A DNA stretch of 13,283 bases from DASTYU01 sp035764655. GTDB lineage: Bacteria; Chloroflexota; Limnocylindria; Limnocylindrales; CSP1-4. Below, one piece after another: positions 8,619 to 13,283 of the stretch. The first letter of the stretch is position 1. Every line of letters starts with the position of its first letter. The position numbers and the translations under genes are program-made. A model generated the notes under the pieces. That model searched no databases, had not been told where the DNA came from, and saw nothing but the letters and a program-made list of their open reading frames with translations. Location: the NCBI GenBank assembly GCA_035764655.1, contig DASTYU010000189.1, positions 1-13,283 on the forward strand, in the 5' to 3' direction.

Positions 8619-9308
8619 ATGGGACACAAGGTCCATCCGTACGGCTTCCGCCTGGGTGTCTCGCGCACCTGGACCGCGAAGTGGTTTGCGGATGACAAGG
8701 AGTACACCGCCTCCCTCCAGGAGGACATCAAGATCCGCTCCCTCATCGCCAAGCGGCTGGCCAACGCCAGCGTCAGCGGCGTCGAGATCGAGCGCGGCAT
8801 CAACCACGTGACGGTCACGATCCACACGGCCAAGCCGGGGATCGTCATCGGCAAGGGCGGCGCGAACGTCGAGGTCCTGCGCCAGCAGATCGGGGCGCTC
8901 ACCCAGCGCAAGGTCAAGCTGGAGATCAAGGAGATTCGCCAGCCCGAGCTCGATGCCTACCTGGTCGCGATGAACATCGCCGGCCAGCTCAGCCGGCGCA
9001 TCGCCTTCAAGAAGGCCATGAAGCAGGCCATCCAGCGCTCGATGAAGGCCGGGGCGAAGGGCGTCAAGATCGCCGTCGCGGGCCGCCTCGGTGGCTCCGA
9101 GATGGGCCGCCGCGAGTGGGACAAGGAAGGTCGAATTCCGCTGGGCACGCTGCGTGCCGATATCAGCTACGGCCAGGTCCATGCCCACACGACGTACGGC
9201 CGGATCGGCGTCAAGGTCTGGATCTATCGCGGCGACGTTGCCGAGGAGCCGGTCCGCCGGCCCGAGCTCAACGCGCCGGCCCAGGCTCCCGCCGGGCAGG
9301 GGGCCTGA
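8619..9308 (+). CDS. rpsC: 30S ribosomal protein S3
   Basis: The product is 229 residues. S3 sits at the mRNA entry channel and contributes to the ribosome's mRNA helicase activity together with S4. The N-terminus MGHKVHPYGFRLGVSRTWTA is family-typical. A type 2 KH domain spans roughly 40-110, with the GKGG loop at 78-81 (PGIVIGKGGANVE). The C-terminal domain includes RRIAFKKAMKQAIQRSMKAG (126-145), GRLGGSEMGRREWDKEGRIP (155-174) and YGRIGVKVWIYRG (193-205). A short Pro/Ala-rich end follows. It begins one base after rplV and ends 3 bp before rplP. Confidence 0.98.
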   Translation: MGHKVHPYGFRLGVSRTWTAKWFADDKEYTASLQEDIKIRSLIAKRLANASVSGVEIERGINHVTVTIHTAKPGIVIGKGGANVEVLRQQIGALTQRKVKLEIKEIRQPELDAYLVAMNIAGQLSRRIAFKKAMKQAIQRSMKAGAKGVKIAVAGRLGGSEMGRREWDKEGRIPLGTLRADISYGQVHAHTTYGRIGVKVWIYRGDVAEEPVRRPELNAPAQAPAGQGA

Positions 9309-9311
9309 CCG

Positions 9312-9737
9312 ATGTTGATGCCCCGACGCGTCAAGCACCGCAAGGTGATGCGCGGCCGGATGTCCGGGATCGCCAAGGGCGGCCACACCGTCGCCTTCGG
9401 CGAGTACGGCCTGGCCACGCAGGAACCCGCCTGGATCACGAGCCGCCAGATCGAGGCGGCCCGGCGCGCGATGACCCGCTCGGTCAAGCGTGGCGGCAAG
9501 ATCTGGATCCGCGTGTTCCCGGACAAGCCCGCAACGAAGAAGCCCGCCGAAACGCGGATGGGCTCCGGCAAGGGTGCGCCCGACCACTGGGTCGCGGTCG
9601 TCAAGCCCGGCCGGATCCTGTTCGAGATGGCCGGCGTCGACCACGAGTCGGCGGTCGAGGCGATGCGCCTGGCGAGCCACAAGCTGCCGGTCCAGACCCG
9701 CGTCGTCATGCGTGAAGGCGCCAGGGAGGCCAGTTGA
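9312..9737 (+). CDS. rplP: 50S ribosomal protein L16
   Basis: The product is 141 residues, standard length. L16 binds near the A-site tRNA elbow and the central protuberance, and is a late assembly protein. MLMPRRVKHRKVMRGRM is the usual N-terminus, which supports ATG 9312 over the internal ATG two codons later. GEYGLATQEPAWITSRQIEA (30-49), the WIRVFPDKPATKKPAETRMG region (65-84) with GSGKGAPDHWVAVVKPG (84-100), and LFEMAGV (103-109) are diagnostic. It starts 3 bp after rpsC and its stop shares one base with the rpmC ATG (TGATG). Confidence 0.98.
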   Translation: MLMPRRVKHRKVMRGRMSGIAKGGHTVAFGEYGLATQEPAWITSRQIEAARRAMTRSVKRGGKIWIRVFPDKPATKKPAETRMGSGKGAPDHWVAVVKPGRILFEMAGVDHESAVEAMRLASHKLPVQTRVVMREGAREAS

Positions 9738-9940
9738 TGGACATCGACAAGGTCCGGGCGCTTTCGGACACCGAGCTGGAGCAGGCCCTGGTCGATGCGA
9801 AGCAGGACCTCTGGCAGGCCCGCTTCGCGCTGTCGACCCGCCAGCTCAAGGACTACAGCTCGATCCCGCAGACCCGACGAACGATCGCGCGGATCCTCAC
9901 CGTGCAGCGCGAGCGCTCCGAGCGCGCGCGGACGGCGTGA
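9737..9940 (+). CDS. rpmC: 50S ribosomal protein L29
   Basis: The product is 67 residues, a two-helix protein at the tunnel exit that neighbours L23. LSDTELEQALVDAKQDLWQA (9-28), RFALSTRQLKDYSSI (29-43) and RRTIARILTVQRER (47-60) match the L29 pattern. A TTG one codon upstream (9734) would add a second Met. I choose ATG 9737 because it is in the usual position, overlaps the rplP stop as TGATG, and lies 7 nt after a strong AGGGAGG (9723-9729). rpsQ follows after 13 bp. Confidence 0.95.
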   Translation: MDIDKVRALSDTELEQALVDAKQDLWQARFALSTRQLKDYSSIPQTRRTIARILTVQRERSERARTA

Positions 9941-9953
9941 GGGAGGTCACGCG

Positions 9954-10454
9954 ATGACAGGAGCAGCAACGCAGGTGCAGGCCAAGCGGAAGACCAAGGT
10001 CGGCCGCGTCGTCAGCGACAAGATGGACAAGACGATCGTCGTGTCCGTCGAGCGCCTGGCACGCCACCGGCTGTACAAGCGGGTCATCCGCTTGACCACC
10101 AAGTTCAAGGCGCACGACGAGACCAACGAGGCGCACGTCGGCGACACGGTCCTCATCGAGGAATCGCGGCCGCTGTCGGCGACCAAGCGGTGGCGTCTCG
10201 TCAGCGTCATCCAGAAGGCCGGCGACCACGGCCTGCCGGGTGAGGCCGTCGTGGCCGAGGAGGAAGCAACCTCCGAGGCGATCCACGCCGCTGCCCATCC
10301 CGGGCGCCGTCAGGCGGGCGAGGCCGAGGACAGCGACGGCGGTCAGGTTGACGCCGACGGCGCCGACCAGTCCGACGCGGCCGCTGAGGCCGTCGAGGAC
10401 GAGCCGGAGGCGGTCGCCGCGGAGGCGGGCGAGCCCGAAGGGGGCGACCGTTGA
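9954..10454 (+). CDS. rpsQ: 30S ribosomal protein S17 with long acidic C-terminal extension
   Basis: S17 is a primary 16S rRNA-binding protein of the 30S body with an OB fold. The fold spans about residues 10-90: KVGRVVSDKMDKTIVVSVER (15-34), HRLYKRVIRLTTKFKAHDET (38-57), VGDTVLIEESRPLSATKRWR (62-81). The gene then continues in frame for about 76 more residues to a total of 166, roughly twice the usual 80-90. The extension (91-166) is rich in Ala, Glu, Asp and Gly, with 21 acidic residues in the last 66 and very few basic ones, so it is probably disordered. It ends exactly at the rplN start (TTGA overlap), and no frame break is visible. The SD GGGAGG (9941-9946) precedes the ATG. Identity is firm; what the tail does is unknown. 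Confidence 0.95.
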   Translation: MTGAATQVQAKRKTKVGRVVSDKMDKTIVVSVERLARHRLYKRVIRLTTKFKAHDETNEAHVGDTVLIEESRPLSATKRWRLVSVIQKAGDHGLPGEAVVAEEEATSEAIHAAAHPGRRQAGEAEDSDGGQVDADGADQSDAAAEAVEDEPEAVAAEAGEPEGGDR

Positions 10455-10819
10455 TCCAGCCACAGACGCGCCTGAAGGTCGCCGACAACACGGGCGCGCG
10501 CACGATCCAGTGCATCCGGGTCATGGGCCGGTCGCAGAAGACCGTCGCAGGCGTGGGTGACGTGATCGTGGCCAGCGTCAAGCAGGCGATCCCGAACGCC
10601 GCCGTCAAGAAGGGCGACGTCGTTCGGGCCGTGATCGTCCGCACCCACAAGGCATACGGCCGCCCGGACGGCAGCTACAACCGGGATGACGAGAACGCAG
10701 CAGTGCTCATCAACAACCAGGGGAACCCGCGCGGCACCCGGATCTTCGGCCCGGTCGCCCGCGAGCTCCGTGACCGCAACTACATGAAGATCGTGTCGCT
10801 CGCGCCGGAGGTGCTGTGA
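10451..10819 (+). CDS. rplN: 50S ribosomal protein L14 (TTG start)
   Basis: The product is 122 residues, the standard length. L14 lies at the subunit interface, forms bridges to 16S rRNA and is the binding site for silencing factor RsfS. The sequence is almost wholly consensus: MIQPQTRLKVADNTGARTIQ, AVKKGDVVRAVIVRTHK (54-70), RPDGSYNRDDENAAVLINN (74-92), GTRIFGPVARELRDRNYMKI (96-115), ending SLAPEVL. The only start that gives the invariant MIQ N-terminus is TTG 10451, which overlaps the rpsQ stop as TTGA. AAGGGGG (10438-10444) six bases upstream is its SD and lies inside the S17 tail coding region. It opens the spc gene group. Confidence 0.97.
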   Translation: MIQPQTRLKVADNTGARTIQCIRVMGRSQKTVAGVGDVIVASVKQAIPNAAVKKGDVVRAVIVRTHKAYGRPDGSYNRDDENAAVLINNQGNPRGTRIFGPVARELRDRNYMKIVSLAPEVL

Positions 10820-11259
10820 TGGCCGCCCGGAACGCCCCGACGCGTGGCACAAAGGTGCCCGAGATCAAGAAGGGCGACACCGTCGTCGTGCTCGCGGGCA
10901 AGGATGCCGGCAAGCGCGGCACGGTCGAGCGCGTGATCCACCAGGCCGCGTCCCCGACCGCGGTGCGCAGCGCCTTCCGGCGTGGCTCGTCCTCGGGCGG
11001 CGTCAAGGTCGTGGTCGAGGGCATCAACGTGGCGAAGCGCCACACGAAGCCCCGCCAGTCGGCCGGTCGCACCGACCGCATGCCCAAGATCCAGCAGGGC
11101 GGCATCTTCGACATCGCCCAGCCGATGCCGATCGGCAAGGTGATGCTGGTCTGCCCGAACTGCTCACGCCCCACGCGGATCGCCCACGCGACCCTCGAGA
11201 ACGGCCGCCGGGTCCGCGTCTGCCGCCACTGCAACCAGCAGCTGGAGGTGAAGGCGTGA
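10819..11259 (+). CDS. rplX: 50S ribosomal protein L24 with internal insertion and zinc motif
   Basis: L24 is one of the two proteins that start 50S assembly, and it lies at the tunnel exit. The 146-residue form is longer than the usual 100-110. A KOW-type motif is visible as EIKKGDTVVVLAGKDAGKRG (15-34), then VVVEGINVAKRHTKPRQ (64-80). Between them lies an insertion of about 20 residues (42-62, Ala/Ser/Gly/Arg-rich) absent from typical L24, and the N-terminus has about 10 extra residues. The C-terminus carries CPNC (112-115) and CRHC (135-138), a zinc-binding pair found in many bacterial L24. I prefer ATG 10819, sharing one base with the rplN stop (TGATG), over the in-frame GTG one codon earlier; GGAGGTG (10807-10813) is the SD. 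Confidence 0.95.
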   Translation: MAARNAPTRGTKVPEIKKGDTVVVLAGKDAGKRGTVERVIHQAASPTAVRSAFRRGSSSGGVKVVVEGINVAKRHTKPRQSAGRTDRMPKIQQGGIFDIAQPMPIGKVMLVCPNCSRPTRIAHATLENGRRVRVCRHCNQQLEVKA

Positions 11260-11798
11260 CCAGCCGGCTCCACGAGCGCTACCGGGACGAGATCGTGCCC
11301 GCGCTCACGAAGCAGTTCGAATACACCAACCCGAACCAGGTGCCGCGCGTCTCCAAGGTCGTCGTGAACATCGGGCTCGGCGAGGCGCTCACCAATGCCA
11401 AGGCGCTCGACGCCGCACTGGGCGACCTCACGACGATCACGGGCCAGAAGCCGATCGTCACCAAGGCCAAGCGGTCGATCGCCCAGTTCCGCCTGCGGAC
11501 GGGCAACACGATCGGGGCCAAGGTGACCCTGCGCGGCGAGCGCATGTGGGACTTCCTCGACCGGCTGACGACCCTCGCCCTGCCCCGCATCCGCGACTTC
11601 CGGGGCGTTCCCGGCAAGTCGTTCGACGGGCGCGGCAACTTCTCGCTTGGTCTCCGCGAACAGCTCGCCTTCCCGGAGATCGACTACGACAAGGTGGACC
11701 GTCTCCGCGGGCTGGAGATCAGCATCGTGACGACGGCGAAGACCGACGAGGAATCGAAGAAGCTTCTCGAACTCCTCGGCATGCCCTTCGCCTCGTAG
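11256..11798 (+). CDS. rplE: 50S ribosomal protein L5
   Basis: The product is 180 residues, normal length. L5 binds 5S rRNA in the central protuberance and contacts P-site tRNA. Conserved blocks are PRVSKVVVNIGLGE (30-43), GQKPIVTKAKRSIAQFRLR (63-81), TLRGERMWDFLDRL (91-104), LPRIRDFRGV (109-118) and FPEIDYDKVDRLRGLEISIV (139-158). The GTG start overlaps the rplX stop as GTGA, and CTGGAGGTGAAG just upstream (GGAGG at 11243-11247) supports it. Next comes rpsN after 17 bp. Confidence 0.98.
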   Translation: MTSRLHERYRDEIVPALTKQFEYTNPNQVPRVSKVVVNIGLGEALTNAKALDAALGDLTTITGQKPIVTKAKRSIAQFRLRTGNTIGAKVTLRGERMWDFLDRLTTLALPRIRDFRGVPGKSFDGRGNFSLGLREQLAFPEIDYDKVDRLRGLEISIVTTAKTDEESKKLLELLGMPFAS

Positions 11799-11815
11799 GC
11801 GGGGAGGGAGAACCC

Positions 11816-12001
11816 ATGGCCAAGAAGTCAATGATCGCCAAGGCCAAGCGGCCCGCGAAGCACAAGGTGCAGGCATACCACCGCTGCACCGTGTGCGGCC
11901 GGCCGCGCGCCTTCATGCGGCGGTTCGCCCTGTGCCGGATCTGCTTCCGGGAACGTGCGCTCCTGGGCGAGCTGCCCGGCGTGACGAAGTCAAGCTGGTA
12001 A
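11816..12001 (+). CDS. rpsN: 30S ribosomal protein S14 type Z (zinc-binding)
   Basis: The product is 61 residues, the short C+ (type Z) form of S14, a small-subunit head protein. The zinc site is CTVC (24-27) and CRIC (40-43), spaced 12 residues apart as usual for this type. FALCRICFRERALLGELPGV (37-56) is diagnostic and the end is KSSW. The start ATG 11816 follows a strong GGGAGGGAG (11802-11810) in the 17-bp gap after rplE; in-frame upstream sequence belongs to the shadow of rplE. The zinc form means this copy depends on zinc. A zinc-free paralogue may exist elsewhere but cannot be judged here. Confidence 0.97.
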   Translation: MAKKSMIAKAKRPAKHKVQAYHRCTVCGRPRAFMRRFALCRICFRERALLGELPGVTKSSW

Positions 12002-12008
12002 GAAACCG

Positions 12009-12407
12009 ATGAACATTTCCGACCCGATTGCGGACATGCTCACGCGCGTCAGGAACGCGTCGCGGGCGCGCCACACCGAAGTGGTCGTGCCGGCGTCGCG
12101 CACCAAGCGCGAGATCGCCCGCATCCTCAAGGACGAGGGCTTCATCGCCGACGTGACCGAGGAGAAGGCGGGACCCACGTCGGTCCTGCGCCTGAAGCTC
12201 AAGTACGTCGACGGGAAGGTGCCGGTCGTCTCGGGACTCAAGCGGATCAGCAAGCCGGGCCTGCGCGTCTACGCGGGCAAGACCGACATCCCGCGCGTCC
12301 TCGGCGGCTTGGGCATCGTCATCGTCAGCACGAGCCAGGGGATCATGACCGGCCAGCAGGCGCGCAAGGCGCAGCTGGGCGGCGAAGTCCTGGCTTACGT
12401 CTGGTAG
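12009..12407 (+). CDS. rpsH: 30S ribosomal protein S8
   Basis: The product is 132 residues. S8 binds the central domain of 16S rRNA and, in E. coli, represses the spc operon by binding the rplX-rplE mRNA region. DPIADMLTRVRNASRARH (5-22), VPASRTKREIARILKDEGFI (27-46), the GLKRISKPGLRVY block (76-88) and the signature STSQGIMTGQQARKAQLGGE (107-126) followed by VLAYVW are clear. The ATG is 7 bp after rpsN. I see only a weak purine stretch (AGAAA) as ribosome-binding site, so coupling to rpsN is likely. No E. coli-like S8 site was recognised at the tight rplX-rplE junction. Confidence 0.98.
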   Translation: MNISDPIADMLTRVRNASRARHTEVVVPASRTKREIARILKDEGFIADVTEEKAGPTSVLRLKLKYVDGKVPVVSGLKRISKPGLRVYAGKTDIPRVLGGLGIVIVSTSQGIMTGQQARKAQLGGEVLAYVW

Positions 12408-12413
12408 GCCGAG

Positions 12414-12965
12414 ATGTCGCGTATCGGTCGTCTTCCCATCGCGGTCCCGTCGGGCGTCGACGTGACGATCGATGGGCGCACGCTCACGGTCAAGGGCCCC
12501 AAGGGCACGCTGACCCGCGAGCTGCACCCGGACATGGCCGTCGCGCGCGAGGACGACCGGCTGGTCGTTACGCGCCCGACCGAGCAGAAGACCCACAAGC
12601 AGCTGCACGGCCTGACCCGGACGCTCGTGAACAACATGGTCGTCGGCGTGACCGACGGCTATCGCAAGTCGCTCGAGATCACCGGCGTCGGCTACCGCGC
12701 CGCCAAGGTCGGGGAGAAGCTCCAGCTCAACCTGGGCTACAGCCACCCGATCGAGATCGCGCCGCCACAGGGCATCAGCTTCGAGGTCGAGAACCCCACC
12801 CGCCTGGCGGTCGTGGGCATCGACAAGGAGCTCGTCGGCCAGGTGGCCGCGCAGGTGCGTTCCACGCGCAAGCCCGAGCCGTACAAGGGCAAGGGCGTCC
12901 GCTACGCGGGCGAGTACATCCGCCGCAAGGCCGGCAAGGCCGGCAAGATCGGCGGCAAGAAGTAA
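12414..12965 (+). CDS. rplF: 50S ribosomal protein L6
   Basis: The product is 183 residues. L6 has two repeated alpha/beta domains and lies near the sarcin-ricin loop and the factor-binding site. The start MSRIGRLPIAVPSGV, TVKGPKGTL (25-33), LVNNMVVGVTDGYRKSLEIT (71-90) and GVGYRA (91-96) mark domain one and the junction. The C-terminal signature RKPEPYKGKGVRYAGEYIRR (152-171) is intact, and the end is Lys/Gly-rich. The ATG is 6 bp after the rpsH stop. It is followed by a 73-bp spacer, unusually long for this cluster. Confidence 0.98.
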   Translation: MSRIGRLPIAVPSGVDVTIDGRTLTVKGPKGTLTRELHPDMAVAREDDRLVVTRPTEQKTHKQLHGLTRTLVNNMVVGVTDGYRKSLEITGVGYRAAKVGEKLQLNLGYSHPIEIAPPQGISFEVENPTRLAVVGIDKELVGQVAAQVRSTRKPEPYKGKGVRYAGEYIRRKAGKAGKIGGKK

Positions 12966-13042
12966 TGAACCCGATCGCCGACATGGGGAAGCCATCGCTC
13001 CCCGGGCGAGGCGGTCCGACGCAAGAGGAACGATCACGATGA
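12965..13042 (+). other. 25-codon mini-ORF in the rplF-rplR spacer (possible coupling ORF)
   Basis: An ATG overlapping the last base of the rplF stop (TAATG) opens a frame of 25 codons beginning MNPIADMGKPSLPG. It ends in a TGA that overlaps the rplR ATG by four bases (ATGA). Both junctions have the geometry used for translational coupling in this cluster, so ribosomes could pass from rplF through this frame to rplR. A small hairpin lies inside it: GGGGA at 12985-12989 pairs with TCCCC at 12999-13003. I do not recognise the peptide. MNPIADM resembles the start of S8 (MNISDPIADM) encoded 950 bp upstream, but the match is very short. It may be chance. Confidence 0.25.
13024..13029 (+). promoter_or_regulatory. 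Ribosome-binding site of rplR
   Basis: AGAGGA lies nine bases before the ATG at 13039 and supports that start for L18. It also shows that rplR can initiate independently of the upstream mini-ORF. Confidence 0.6.
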
Positions 13043-13283
13043 CGCAGGTCGCCAGCCGGGGCGCCGCACGACGCAAGCGCCACCAGCGGATCCGCCTCCA
13101 CCTGGCGGGGACGCAGGATCGGCCGCGCCTTGCGGTGTTCCGCAGCCTCAACCACATCTACGCGCAGGTGATCGACGACGCGTCGGGCACGACGCTCGCC
13201 GCCGCCTCCACGGTCGAGAAGGACCTCCGTGGATCCACGTCGACCAAGACCGCGGAGGCGGCCGTCGTCGGCCGGCTGCTCGC
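13039..13283 (+). CDS. rplR: 50S ribosomal protein L18 (3' truncated by window end)
   Basis: The first 81 codons of L18 are visible. L18 binds 5S rRNA with L5 in the central protuberance. A basic N-terminus (ASRGAARRKRHQRIRLHLAG) leads into the conserved GTQDRPRLAVFRSLNHIYAQ and VIDDASGTTLAAAST, and then KDLRGSTSTKTAEAA. The ATG at 13039 gives a typical N-terminus and is preceded by AGAGGA. The gene follows rplF in the usual spc order; the next expected genes, rpsE and rpmD, would lie beyond the window. Confidence 0.95.
   Translation, partial: MTQVASRGAARRKRHQRIRLHLAGTQDRPRLAVFRSLNHIYAQVIDDASGTTLAAASTVEKDLRGSTSTKTAEAAVVGRLL

Noticed and set aside
9734..9736. TTG as the start of rpmC
   Set aside because: The ATG directly after it gives the usual L29 N-terminus, better SD spacing and the TGATG overlap used elsewhere in the cluster.
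10816..10818. GTG as the start of rplX
   Set aside because: The adjacent ATG at 10819 forms the standard TGATG overlap with the rplN stop and needs no extra Met.

Overview
The window is one uninterrupted block of housekeeping translation and transcription genes, all on the + strand. It runs from the 3' end of rpoC through the str operon (rpsL, rpsG, fusA, tuf), the full S10 operon (rpsJ, rplC, rplD, rplW, rplB, rpsS, rplV, rpsC, rplP, rpmC, rpsQ) and the first part of the spc operon (rplN, rplX, rplE, rpsN, rpsH, rplF), and is cut off inside rplR. Twenty-two genes are supported: 20 complete and two truncated by the window edges. I see no mobile element, CRISPR array, tRNA or rRNA gene.

Organism: a bacterium with a high-GC genome (strong G/C preference at third codon positions, several GTG starts and one TTG start). 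S12 carries the longer N-terminal segment seen in Gram-positive-type S12. S14 is the short zinc-binding form, L24 ends in a CxxC...CxxC zinc motif, and the EF-Tu switch I region reads RGITIAIAHVEYQT, a wording I associate with Chloroflexota. My best inference is a high-GC Chloroflexota member, with Actinomycetota the main alternative. This comes from remembered family sequences, not a computed tree.

Layout: 1-729, C-terminal 242 residues of RNA polymerase beta', ending in a long acidic tail. 730-1006, the only long gap (277 bp), holding a GC-rich hairpin just after rpoC, a strong sigma70-type promoter (TTGACA, 18 bp, TACACT with an extended -10 TG) and a roughly 175-nt GC-rich leader with several possible hairpins. 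1007-5226, str genes. 5232-10454, S10 genes. 10451-12965, spc genes. 12966-13038, a 73-bp spacer, the largest gap after rpsL. 13039 to the end, rplR.

After rpsL most neighbours are 1-17 bp apart or overlap by 1 or 4 bases (TGATG, ATGA, TTGA, GTGA). I saw no convincing internal terminator or promoter, so the str, S10 and spc genes probably form a single long transcription unit with translational coupling, driven at least partly from the promoter at 796-825. Together they supply ribosome building blocks, the two main elongation GTPases (EF-Tu delivers aminoacyl-tRNA, EF-G translocates) and, upstream, the RNA polymerase beta' subunit.

No new biological system is evident. The points worth a second look are an acidic alanine-rich extension of about 76 residues on S17, an acidic RpoC tail with a repeated NPFL motif, an insertion of about 20 residues in L24, the structured rpsL leader, and a 25-codon mini-ORF in the rplF-rplR spacer.
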